A DNA stretch of 32,002 nucleotides from Dehalococcoidales bacterium (GTDB lineage: Bacteria > Chloroflexota > Dehalococcoidia > Lucifugimonadales > Lucifugimonadaceae), in NCBI GenBank assembly GCA_009937255.1, contig JAACCT010000032.1, forward strand, positions 1 through 32,002. The letters run 5' to 3'. Position numbers and translations under genes: made by a program. The notes under the pieces were generated by a model. It did not search any database. It was not told where the DNA came from and was given only the letters and a program-made list of their open reading frames with translations. This document shows, piece after piece, positions 14,701-22,078 of this stretch; positions within the stretch are counted from its first letter, which is position 1; each line of letters starts with the position of its first letter.

Positions 14701-15231
14701 TTAGCGTTTTTCTTGTGTGTTACCGGTGTACCAGATTCTATTTTCAATTATTCCTCTAATATAGTTTATTTGTCCCCAATGTTGGAAAGTTCCTGTATTC
14801 ATTCTCATAAGCTCATGACCTATAGAATTTTCAGTTTCTGAGATTTTTTTATCTAAATCAAAAAAATTATTTTCAAAAAAAGCTATCATTTTTATATATA
14901 CTTCATCAAAATAATTTAACATATCTTCGACCTTAGAAGGTTTTATAGTTGATATATCTTTTATTGAATGTCCTATTCCTAAATCTTGGTCAGATGCAGG
15001 TAAATTGTACTTTAAGTACCACTTTGATGACATCCAAACTTGTTCTTTTCGGTCTAAAAGAGAAATTCTTCTATCAAATGCTCTTGTTGTATGCCAAACA
15101 ATCCATGAAATTGAATTAGAATTTTCTGAAGGTTGATAGCATACTTGTTCCATATTTAAATTATTTAAATATTCGTGAAGTAAAGATTTGGCTCTTTCCA
15201 TACATGTTAAAATATACTTTTTTTCATCCAT
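14701..15231 (-). CDS. DinB-like four-helix protein, copy 1
   Basis: A 176-residue helical protein of the DinB/DUF664 superfamily, which includes bacillithiol and mycothiol S-transferases and maleylpyruvate isomerase-like enzymes. His47 (SWIVWHTTRAFD) and His151 (TFQHWGQINYIRG) are two of the usual metal-binding histidines; the third is not at the expected position. YQPSENSNSISWIVWH and the C-terminal GQINYIRGI are shared with the gene at 16088, so the two are paralogs. It is convergent with the PQQ-type dehydrogenase and divergent from the SDR at 15326. The reaction is unknown. Confidence 0.78.
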   Translation of the reverse strand: MDEKKYILTCMERAKSLLHEYLNNLNMEQVCYQPSENSNSISWIVWHTTRAFDRRISLLDRKEQVWMSSKWYLKYNLPASDQDLGIGHSIKDISTIKPSKVEDMLNYFDEVYIKMIAFFENNFFDLDKKISETENSIGHELMRMNTGTFQHWGQINYIRGIIENRIWYTGNTQEKR

Positions 15232-15325
15232 CTTTTTTCCCCTTTACCTTTTATATAATAATATGAAAATTAAATATATTATTTAACTTAGAACAGAATT
15301 TTGAATTAGTATAAAGGAATATGTA

Positions 15326-16078
15326 ATGGTAGATAGATTAAAAAATAAAATAAGTATTGTTACTGGTGGAGCATCAGGAATAGGAGAATCTATTTCTAAA
15401 TTATTTATCGAAGAAGGGGCTAAGATTTGTATTATAGATAATAATTTAGAAAAACTAAATTACTTTACTCAAAATATTAATTCTAAAAATATACTTTCAG
15501 AATGTTTTGATGTATCTGATGAAAATAAATGGAATGATTGCATAAATAAAGTTTTAAAAAAATGGGGTAAAATAGATATTCTTATAAATAATGCGGGTAT
15601 GTCTTTGAGATCTAGCTTTGAAGAAATGAATAGAAAAGACTGGGATAGGGTTTTTTCTGTAAATTCTACTGCAGTTATGCTTGGTACTCAAAGTGTAATT
15701 TCTAATATGAAAAAAAATAAATCAGGATCAATAATTAATATTTCATCAATTTTTGGTTTAATTGGAAGTGCAAGAAGTTCTACTGCATATCATGCTTCAA
15801 AAGGAGCTTCAAGAATCTTTACTAAAACAATAGCTGCACAATATGGAAAATTTAATATAAGATCTAATTCAATTCATCCTGGATTTACGGATACACCCAT
15901 GACAGAAGATATTCATTCAGATAAACAAATTAGAAATGAAAGACTTGCTATGACTCCATTAGGTAGATTAGGTAATCCTAAAGATATTGCTTATGGAGCA
16001 CTATATCTAGCATCTGATGAATCTTCATGGGTTACCGGATCTGAGTTAGTTATTGATGGTGGTGAAACTTGTTGGTAA
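15326..16078 (+). CDS. Short-chain dehydrogenase/reductase, copy 1
   Basis: A 250-residue classical SDR. TGGASGIG (13-20) binds the nucleotide. Asp38 at the end of strand 2 (CIIDNN) favours NAD over NADP. NNAG (88-91), Ser141 (NISSIFG), Tyr155 and Lys159 (YHASK) complete the active site, and HPGFTDTPM follows. The length is canonical and the C-terminus ELVIDGGETCW is typical. AAAGGA precedes the ATG. Homologs act on steroids, sugars or 3-oxoacyl groups; no substrate is specified here. The gene sits between two DinB-like genes on the opposite strand. Confidence 0.88.
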   Translation: MVDRLKNKISIVTGGASGIGESISKLFIEEGAKICIIDNNLEKLNYFTQNINSKNILSECFDVSDENKWNDCINKVLKKWGKIDILINNAGMSLRSSFEEMNRKDWDRVFSVNSTAVMLGTQSVISNMKKNKSGSIINISSIFGLIGSARSSTAYHASKGASRIFTKTIAAQYGKFNIRSNSIHPGFTDTPMTEDIHSDKQIRNERLAMTPLGRLGNPKDIAYGALYLASDESSWVTGSELVIDGGETCW

Positions 16079-16087
16079 TCTAATTAA

Positions 16088-16609
16088 TTATTTGTTCAAG
16101 CCTTTTATCATACCTCTAATATATGCTATTTGACCTAAGTGTTGAGATTCTTCAACAATTAATCTACCTAATACCCAAAATCCTTTAACCTTAATAACTT
16201 TATTTGAACCAAAAAGAAAATCATTTGATAAATCTTCATTAGTAAGACTTTCTATCATGTTATTTGTAGTATTTCTTACTTTATCAAAATAATGCATTAA
16301 CCAATCAATATCCATAATTGGAAACTCTTGTAATTGAGTGATATTAAAACCATATCCAGTTTCATTTTTTAAAGAAGGATATTTTTTAAAATAATCTTGT
16401 GAAATCCAAATTCTTTCTTTTTTTCCTAGAACTTTATTTATCAAATTATCTTCAATTAAAGACATATGCCATACTAGAAAAATTATATTATTTGATTCTA
16501 TACTTGGTTTCCAACTTAATTCATATTTATCTAAGCCATTTAAAGCATTTTTTAGGGCTTCATAATATTCTTGTACAGCGCTTATAATTGATTCTTTTGA
16601 AAAATTCAT
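16088..16609 (-). CDS. DinB-like four-helix protein, copy 2
   Basis: About 173 residues from the ATG at 16609, which overlaps the stop of the upstream gene as ATGA. The frame stays open to an ATG at 16627, but the coupled start is more likely. It is a DinB superfamily paralog of 14701-15231, with His48 (FLVWHMSL), the acidic pair at 153-154 and His157 (EESQHLGQIAYIRG), which fits a metal site. The reaction is unknown. The overlap with the sugar isomerase-like gene (16606) suggests the two are co-translated and perhaps act in one process. Confidence 0.8.
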   Translation of the reverse strand: MNFSKESIISAVQEYYEALKNALNGLDKYELSWKPSIESNNIIFLVWHMSLIEDNLINKVLGKKERIWISQDYFKKYPSLKNETGYGFNITQLQEFPIMDIDWLMHYFDKVRNTTNNMIESLTNEDLSNDFLFGSNKVIKVKGFWVLGRLIVEESQHLGQIAYIRGMIKGLNK

Positions 16610-17514
16610 AATGAATAGTTGTCCCATGTAATTCCTGCTTTATCTGAATATTTCATAGTTTCAGTAAAAGAAGGTTTAAATTTATCTCTTGGTATATGCT
16701 CTACTAAGATTTGTGCGTTAGGACAAATCTCTTGCATTCTAGTTAGAAAATAAACTTGATCCATCATTCCATGGCCTATATATTCCTCCTCAAGTTGAAA
16801 CATTAAAGAATCAATAACAGTAAAGTCTTTGAGGTCAGCACTTATAGTGTATTTTCCAAGTAGAGTGAAAAATTCTTCTAAAAATACTTTAGTATTATAT
16901 GCATCATTTAATGATGATAAAAAATTTACAGGATCTTGATTAAATTTAAGATTTTTTGAATCCACTGCTTCAAAAAATTCTTTAACTCTTTTAGCAGAAT
17001 ATACAGGAGATACATAACCTCCTTCAAGTAAAAGAAACATACCCTCAGACTCAGCTATTTTACAAATTTTTTTTGTAGATTCTACTAATCTTTCAAAAAC
17101 TTCATCCGTGTGATTTTTAGGGTGTGGTAACCAAGCTCCTTTTTCATTAAGGCTACCAGGTCGTAAGTAAGTACTAGGACAACCAAGTTTTTTTGATAAT
17201 ATACACATATCTTCAACAAATGATATTGTTTTTTTTCTAATATTTGCGTCATCACTAACAAGCCCGCCACCATAAGTACCTCTAGAATTTCCTATAAATA
17301 CAGAATTTCTATGAAACTTATCTTTAATTTCTGTAATTGTTTTGTCTGAATAAACATTTGGATCAGAAATAACTATATTGTGAACTGTATAGCCTATGGA
17401 TGCAACTTCATTTAAATCTTTATCACTGTAAGTTAATACATCAAATTCATGAGGTATAGTACTTTTAGAACCTGCTCCTGTTGTCCCGATCATAGATGCA
17501 GCGCCAAGAAACAA
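16606..17514 (-). CDS. Sugar phosphate isomerase/epimerase-like TIM barrel (AP-endonuclease 2 fold), TTG start
   Basis: A member of the xylose-isomerase-like TIM-barrel superfamily. Likely metal ligands are the Glu in LLLEGGYVSP, the Asp in KFNQDPVN, the Asp in TISADLKD and the Glu in ILVEHIP, in the usual order. Family members isomerise or epimerise sugars, inositols or their acids. I start it at TTG 17514 because AAGGAG (17521-17526) lies six bases upstream and the sequence then begins FLGAASMIGTTGAGSK, a normal strand-1. The frame is open to ATG 17559, but that adds an unconvincing Tyr/Ile-rich leader. It is divergent from the aldo/keto reductase at 17612 and overlaps the DinB-like gene. 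Confidence 0.8.
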   Translation of the reverse strand: MFLGAASMIGTTGAGSKSTIPHEFDVLTYSDKDLNEVASIGYTVHNIVISDPNVYSDKTITEIKDKFHRNSVFIGNSRGTYGGGLVSDDANIRKKTISFVEDMCILSKKLGCPSTYLRPGSLNEKGAWLPHPKNHTDEVFERLVESTKKICKIAESEGMFLLLEGGYVSPVYSAKRVKEFFEAVDSKNLKFNQDPVNFLSSLNDAYNTKVFLEEFFTLLGKYTISADLKDFTVIDSLMFQLEEEYIGHGMMDQVYFLTRMQEICPNAQILVEHIPRDKFKPSFTETMKYSDKAGITWDNYSL

Positions 17515-17520
17515 TTTATA

Positions 17521-17526
17521 CTCCTT
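17521..17526 (-). promoter_or_regulatory. Shine-Dalgarno that fixes the TTG start at 17514
   Basis: AAGGAG on the minus strand, six bases before the TTG. It is the reason for trimming 15 codons from the longest reading frame of the isomerase-like gene. Confidence 0.8.
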
Positions 17527-17538
17527 ATATGTATTAAT

Positions 17539-17555
17539 TGTTATAAAGTATAACA
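17539..17555. repeat. Palindrome between divergent isomerase and reductase genes
   Basis: TGTTATAAAGTATAACA is a 6-bp perfect inverted repeat around five bases. It sits in the 97-base divergent region between starts 17514 and 17612, a natural place for an operator serving both genes. AT-rich, so chance is possible. Confidence 0.4.
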
Positions 17556-17611
17556 GCAAAATATATCCTTAAATAAAAAAGTAGAAGAAAATAAAATAAA
17601 ATAAATTTTTT

Positions 17612-18469
17612 ATGGATAAAAGAAAATATAAGAATAATGATTATTTATCGATTATTGGTTTAGGTGGGATATCTATTAAGGGTCTTGGTTATAAGAAATC
17701 ATCAGATATAATTTCTTACTCTGTCGATAATGGTATAAATTATTTTGATGTAGCCCCAGGATATGGTGATGCTCAAGATTTAATGGGTCGGGGGCTAATA
17801 AAATATAGAAAAAAAATTTTTTTAGCTTGTAAAACTAAATACAGAGATTTTAAAGAATCAAGAAAAGATTTAGAAAAGTCATTAAAATTACTACATACTG
17901 ACTATATAGATCTTTATCAACTTCATGGAATGAAGAGTAATGAAGATTTTGAAAAAATAACTTCTAATCAAGGTGCTATGAAAACTTTGATAGAAGCTAA
18001 AGAATCTGGATTAGTAAAATATTTAGGTTTTTCATGCCACTCAATTCCAATAGCAAAAAAATTAATTGAATTTTATGATTTTGATTCAATATTATTTCCT
18101 GTAAATTGGGGACTTCTTCTTAAGAATGAATTTGGAAATGAGATTTTAGACCTTTGTAATAAAAAAAATATAACTGTTTTAGCATTAAAATCAATGGCTG
18201 ATAGACAATGGTATTCTGATGAAATAAAAACTTATCCTAATTGTTGGTATAAACCTATAACAGATACAAATTTAATGGACTTGTCTATTAAATTCACATT
18301 ATCAAAAAACGTTACTTCTTTGTTACCACCAGGTGATGAAGTTTTATTTAAAAAATCTGTAGAATTAGCAAAAAATTATAAAAAACTTACTTCTCTAGAA
18401 AAAAAATATTTATATAAACTATCTTTATCATCGAATCCAATAGGTAACAAAGAAGAGATTTATATTTAA
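17612..18469 (+). CDS. Aldo/keto reductase, copy 2
   Basis: A 285-residue NAD(P)-linked oxidoreductase. The tetrad is seen as Asp46 (YFDVAPG), Tyr51 (YGDA), Lys74 (ACKTKYRD) and His105 (YQLHGM). It is shorter than the usual 310-330 residues and belongs to the branch with LHTDYIDLYQLHG and KYLGFSCHS. The C-terminus lacks the usual cofactor segment (a PPG near TSLLPPGDE takes its place). No Shine-Dalgarno is seen. It is divergent from the TIM-barrel isomerase gene, a pairing that suggests sugar conversion. It is only distantly related to the reductase at 10290. Confidence 0.84.
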   Translation: MDKRKYKNNDYLSIIGLGGISIKGLGYKKSSDIISYSVDNGINYFDVAPGYGDAQDLMGRGLIKYRKKIFLACKTKYRDFKESRKDLEKSLKLLHTDYIDLYQLHGMKSNEDFEKITSNQGAMKTLIEAKESGLVKYLGFSCHSIPIAKKLIEFYDFDSILFPVNWGLLLKNEFGNEILDLCNKKNITVLALKSMADRQWYSDEIKTYPNCWYKPITDTNLMDLSIKFTLSKNVTSLLPPGDEVLFKKSVELAKNYKKLTSLEKKYLYKLSLSSNPIGNKEEIYI

Positions 18470-18553
18470 TCTTTGTTAATTTAAAATTATTTCTTTTGAT
18501 ATATATATTTGAGTGATATAGTTTGAAAATAATAAAAAATAAGGTAAAAATAT

Positions 18554-19765
18554 TTGAATAATATTTCAGTTGAAAAAATCTCAAAATTAGGGGAAATAAT
18601 ATCTAATAAGTATATTCCAAATATACTTCCAAATTTTTCAATTCTTGTTCAACAAAATAATGAAGATATTTATTATTTTCAAACTGGAATGATAGATATT
18701 AAAAGAAAAAGACCTATTAATAGAAACTCAATTTTTAGAATATATTCAATGACAAAACCTATAACTAGTCTTTCGATAATGATTTTGTTAGAACAAGGAA
18801 AATTAAAAATTACAGATGATGTAGAAAAATATATACCAGAGTGGAATAATTTAAGAGTTTACAAGTCAGGCGATTTTAATGATTTATTAACTGAACCACC
18901 AAAAAGAAAAATGAAAATTAAAGATCTACTCATGCATAGATCTGGTCTTACGTATAATTTTGAAGATTCTTCTTTTGTTCATAAAATTTATCTTAAAGAA
19001 AGTATAGAAATAGCTAGAGCTAAAGAAAAACTTACACCTGATGAATATATAAAAAGATTATCTGATATACCATTAGTTTTTTCTCCAGGGGAATATTTTA
19101 ATTATTCTATTTCAACAGACATTTTAGGATTCATAATAGAAAGAATAGCTAAGAAAGACTTAGAATCTTTTTTCAAAGAAAATATATTCGACCCACTACA
19201 AATGAAAGATACATTTTTTACGGTACCTAATGATAAGATTGATAGACTATCAAACTGCTATATTTTTGATGAAAAATCAAATAATTATACGCTTGAAGAT
19301 GATCATATTAACAGTTCTTATATTGATATCCCAAAAAGTTATTCTGGTGGTGGTGGTTTATTATCTACCATTGACGACTATATGAAATTTTGTAATTTAC
19401 TTCAAAATAAAGGATCAATAGGTGAAGAAAATTTAATAGGATCCAAAACTTCTGAATTTATGATGTCTAATCACTTGGAAGGAAATTTAGATTTACCAGA
19501 TATAGCAAAAGGTGGTAAGTGGGGGACAAGATTTTATAATGGTATAGGATTTAGTCTTGGTGGATCCGTTGTATTAGATCCTATTAAAAATATGAGTTTA
19601 AGGTCCAAAGGAGAATTTTCATGGGGTGGGGCAGCATCTACACAATTTTGGGTGGATCAAACTGAAAAAATAAGTGTTGTTTTTATGTCTCAAATGCTTG
19701 GTAAGTCTTATAGTTCTGACTTAAGAGCAGATATTTCTCAATTAGTTTATCAATCAATAGTCTAA
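18554..19765 (+). CDS. Serine hydrolase of the class C beta-lactamase/esterase fold, TTG start
   Basis: A 403-residue serine hydrolase. The nucleophile motif is SMTK (Ser65, Lys68), and the tyrosine motif is YSI at 184-186 (FNYSISTDILG), the form found in EstB-type esterases rather than the YAN of beta-lactamases. GGGGLLSTIDDYMKF and WGGAASTQFWVD (the KTG-equivalent region) follow. No signal peptide is seen, so it is cytoplasmic, unlike secreted beta-lactamases; an ester or amide substrate is likely. The start is TTG at 18554 with AAGG at 18541-18544. It follows the reductase at 17612 by 84 bases on the same strand. Confidence 0.86.
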   Translation: MNNISVEKISKLGEIISNKYIPNILPNFSILVQQNNEDIYYFQTGMIDIKRKRPINRNSIFRIYSMTKPITSLSIMILLEQGKLKITDDVEKYIPEWNNLRVYKSGDFNDLLTEPPKRKMKIKDLLMHRSGLTYNFEDSSFVHKIYLKESIEIARAKEKLTPDEYIKRLSDIPLVFSPGEYFNYSISTDILGFIIERIAKKDLESFFKENIFDPLQMKDTFFTVPNDKIDRLSNCYIFDEKSNNYTLEDDHINSSYIDIPKSYSGGGGLLSTIDDYMKFCNLLQNKGSIGEENLIGSKTSEFMMSNHLEGNLDLPDIAKGGKWGTRFYNGIGFSLGGSVVLDPIKNMSLRSKGEFSWGGAASTQFWVDQTEKISVVFMSQMLGKSYSSDLRADISQLVYQSIV

Positions 19766-19840
19766 AATTTTTTTTGGGAAATTTACAAACTATAATTGAA
19801 AGTATTATCCTTTGTATCAAAATATCTTAAGTTGAAAGAT

Positions 19841-20488
19841 TTAATATAAATCAAATCTTTTTTTCAAAGCATCTGATGACATCATTAGTGTCTCTTTTTC
19901 TCTTACTTCTTTACATTTATTAAGAGTTTCTTCAGCTATCTCTAATGGAATTCTAGTTAAACCATCTTCATCTCCAATAAGTAAATCTCCTGGATTTATT
20001 ATTAATTTTGCAACTTCAACTTGAACTTGTGTTTCTACAAGGTTAAAGGGACCATGTCCTGGGACTCTTCCAGTACCCCAAACTGGCATATCTGCTTTTT
20101 TTATACCAGGTATATCTCTTATTGAACCTCCTGCAACCATACCAACAGCACCTAATGCTTTGCCCATATGAGCCATAACATCGCCAATGATTGCCGCTCT
20201 ACCATTTTCTTCTTCAACGTCCATTAAAACGGCAAAAACAGGAAAATTTGAATCTTTAATATTTATGTAAAAATCGTTAAAATCTATTTTTGATTTAGGT
20301 TCATCTAGTGGAGTTACTTTAGCTGTAACTGCAATTCCGACGATAGGTTCTTTAAAATTGTAAGATTTTAATTCTGGAGAAGTATAATCTATTTTTGCTT
20401 CAACATAACCTCTAACTAAAATCATTGCATTTTGAACAGTAGCAGAGTCATATTTCTTAAATTCTTCAATAATTTTATTTAAGTCCAT
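19841..20488 (-). CDS. RraA-like / 4-hydroxy-4-methyl-2-oxoglutarate aldolase family protein
   Basis: A 215-residue member of the RraA/HMG aldolase family. It carries GDVMAHMGKALGAVGMVAGG (102-121) and SIRDIP, with Arg124 and Asp125 as substrate- and metal-binding residues, then GTGRVPGHGPFN and PGDLLIGDEDG. Catalytic members split 4-hydroxy-2-oxo acids to pyruvate or decarboxylate oxaloacetate; others regulate RNase E. In this catabolic setting the aldolase role is favoured. AAGGAG lies six bases before the ATG. Convergent with the serine hydrolase. Confidence 0.84.
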   Translation of the reverse strand: MDLNKIIEEFKKYDSATVQNAMILVRGYVEAKIDYTSPELKSYNFKEPIVGIAVTAKVTPLDEPKSKIDFNDFYINIKDSNFPVFAVLMDVEEENGRAAIIGDVMAHMGKALGAVGMVAGGSIRDIPGIKKADMPVWGTGRVPGHGPFNLVETQVQVEVAKLIINPGDLLIGDEDGLTRIPLEIAEETLNKCKEVREKETLMMSSDALKKRFDLY

Positions 20489-20603
20489 GAATTCTCCTTG
20501 TATGTTATTTATAAAAATAATATTAGCAATATATTCAAAATATCTATACTTGAATATTTAGAGTTTTATTCTTTATTAGTTCCAGTAGCATTAAGTAACA
20601 CTC

Positions 20604-20647
20604 AATCTTATTTTTTCAAAATTAAAGGAACTCTCAAAAATAAGATT
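20604..20647. repeat. 12-bp inverted repeat
   Basis: AATCTTATTTTT at 20604-20615 and its perfect complement at 20636-20647, separated by 20 bases. It lies 116 bases upstream of the RraA-like start, so it could be an operator or a hairpin in its leader. Confidence 0.5.
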
Positions 20648-20757
20648 TAATTCTATATTTATAAATATAATCTATTCCAAAGATCGATAGATTTTTTTAT
20701 TTATCAGAAAAATTATATTTATAATTAATTTAATGCCACAGAAACTTTTTATATTAT

Positions 20758-20808
20758 AGTTCTTAATAACTTTCAGGAAATAATATATCCCGAGAGTTAT
20801 TAAGAACT
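20758..20808. terminator. 14-bp inverted repeat downstream of rhodopsin, possible terminator
   Basis: AGTTCTTAATAACT (20758-20771) and AGTTATTAAGAACT (20795-20808) are perfectly complementary around 23 bases. It begins 25 bases past the rhodopsin stop on the minus strand. No T-run follows, so a classical intrinsic terminator is doubtful; mRNA 3' end protection is an alternative. Confidence 0.4.
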
Positions 20809-20832
20809 AATAATTTATAGTTTCTTAATTTA

Positions 20833-21522
20833 TTAAGAATTTGTATCTTGTTTAGCAGCAGCCCAAATTACTAATCCAAAAGCAGTTTTGTTTATTAGAT
20901 CAGCAAAGTTATAAACGATATTCATAATTTGAACACCATCGTTTATGTCAATCATATTTCCTAGTATGTAGCCGATTGGATAAATAGCCCAACCAACAAG
21001 AACAATTAGTTTCATTGAATTGAAAGCAGACTGAACAGATTTATTTCCACCTTCAGCACTAGCTTTTGCAGCTCCACCTACAAATATAAGGTAAACTACG
21101 TATAACCATCCAATCATACCAATCACAAATCCTATTGTCGCATCTATAACATCCATTTCTCCAAGCAAACCACCAATAAGCATTACGAGTGAAGCTACTA
21201 GTAATTGCCAGAATAAACTGATTGTAACTTTTCCTACTACCTTTAGTATCAAGTAGAATTCTACAATTTGCAAAGGAACTGTTATTAGCCAATCAATGTA
21301 TCTTAACTGTGTTAGATCTCCTGATGCAAGTGCTGGACCCCAAGCATCTCTCATATACCAATAATGAAAGAAAGCAATAAAAGTAACTAGACCTGCAACT
21401 GTAACTGAAGTTCTCCATTTTGGATTAACTTCTCCTCTTTCGAAAAAGAAAAACACTGCTGAACAAAGCATTGCAGCTGTTCCAAAGTAGAAACTAAATT
21501 GGCTTATAGAATTGATATCCAT
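20833..21522 (-). CDS. Proton-pumping rhodopsin (proteorhodopsin type), blue-tuned
   Basis: A 229-residue seven-helix retinal protein. Helix C reads RYIDWLITVPLQIVEFYLIL: Asp77 is the proton acceptor, Thr81 and Glu88 the rest of the DTE motif of outward proton pumps (proteorhodopsin Asp97, Thr101, Glu108). Gln85 sits at the spectral tuning site (proteorhodopsin 105), where Gln gives blue and Leu or Met green absorption. His53 (FHYWYM) matches the His that pairs with the acceptor. Lys212 (ADLINKTAFG) forms the Schiff base. GGAGGG stands three bases before the ATG. No carotenoid or retinal genes are in this window. AmtB and P-II lie upstream on the same strand. Confidence 0.96.
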   Translation of the reverse strand: MDINSISQFSFYFGTAAMLCSAVFFFFERGEVNPKWRTSVTVAGLVTFIAFFHYWYMRDAWGPALASGDLTQLRYIDWLITVPLQIVEFYLILKVVGKVTISLFWQLLVASLVMLIGGLLGEMDVIDATIGFVIGMIGWLYVVYLIFVGGAAKASAEGGNKSVQSAFNSMKLIVLVGWAIYPIGYILGNMIDINDGVQIMNIVYNFADLINKTAFGLVIWAAAKQDTNS

Positions 21523-21555
21523 ATTCCCTCCGATTTTATTTATGTTTTAAAAAGG

Positions 21556-21561
21556 ATTATA
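21556..21561 (-). promoter_or_regulatory. Candidate -10 element of the rhodopsin gene
   Basis: TATAAT on the minus strand, 34 bases before the rhodopsin ATG. No good -35 lies at the right distance; an 18-bp palindrome covers that position instead (21581-21598), which fits an activator-dependent promoter. Confidence 0.45.
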
Positions 21562-21580
21562 AGATATTAAATATAAAAAT

Positions 21581-21598
21581 AAAATGCTTAAGCATTTT
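21581..21598. promoter_or_regulatory. 18-bp perfect palindrome upstream of rhodopsin
   Basis: AAAATGCTTAAGCATTTT is fully self-complementary and ends 59 bases before the rhodopsin start, where a -35 site would be. It may bind a dimeric regulator. Alternatively it forms a hairpin in a read-through transcript from the P-II gene. Confidence 0.5.
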
Positions 21599-21700
21599 GT
21601 CTTATAACTGTGACATTTTTTAGATTGCAATATAGAAGTATTTTAAGAGTAATTTCTCTTATTTAAGATATTGGTAGTTTCGGGGAAACAAAAAGATAAC

Positions 21701-22054
21701 TTATAAAGCTTCTTTTCCAGAATCACCAGTTCTTACCCTAATTACATCAGAAATTTCTGAAATAAAAATTTTTCCGTCTCCTATTTCGCCATTACTACTT
21801 GTTTTAGCAGCAGTTATGATAGATTCAATAATTTTTTTTTGATTAGATTTTTCTACTACAGCAGTTACCATAACTTTAGGAAGTGAAACTCTATTAGTTG
21901 TAGAGCTTCCTCTTCCTGTAAAAACTTCTACACCTTGTTGAGTTCCTCTGCCTGTTACATTGCTATAAGTGAAACCAGTACAACCTGCTTTAGCCATAGA
22001 TTCTAGTACAATATTTACTCTTTCAGGCCTTATAATTGCATCAATTCTAATCAT
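21701..22054 (-). CDS. P-II nitrogen regulatory protein (GlnB/GlnK family)
   Basis: A 117-residue trimeric signal protein that senses 2-oxoglutarate and ATP/ADP. The N-terminal strand MIRIDAIIRPERV, the T-loop (about 35-57, GRGTQQGVEVFTGRG), SLPKVMVTAVV and the B-loop IGDGKIFI (91-98) are clear, as is the C-terminal RVRTGDSG. The T-loop contains no tyrosine, so the classical Tyr51 uridylylation is not possible, and it is two residues longer than in E. coli GlnB. The gene follows amtB by 24 bases, the usual GlnK arrangement for gating ammonium uptake. I leave the symbol empty because GlnB and GlnK cannot be told apart here. Confidence 0.94.
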   Translation of the reverse strand: MIRIDAIIRPERVNIVLESMAKAGCTGFTYSNVTGRGTQQGVEVFTGRGSSTTNRVSLPKVMVTAVVEKSNQKKIIESIITAAKTSSNGEIGDGKIFISEISDVIRVRTGDSGKEAL

Positions 22055-22078
22055 TTTATCTCCTATTTTTTAATAATA

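Larger units (their letters stand above)
20489..20832. other. Intergenic region between RraA-like gene and rhodopsin
   Basis: 344 bases with two long perfect inverted repeats (20604-20647 and 20758-20808) and a short one over the rhodopsin stop codon. I see no gene or structured RNA motif I can name. Confidence 0.55.
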
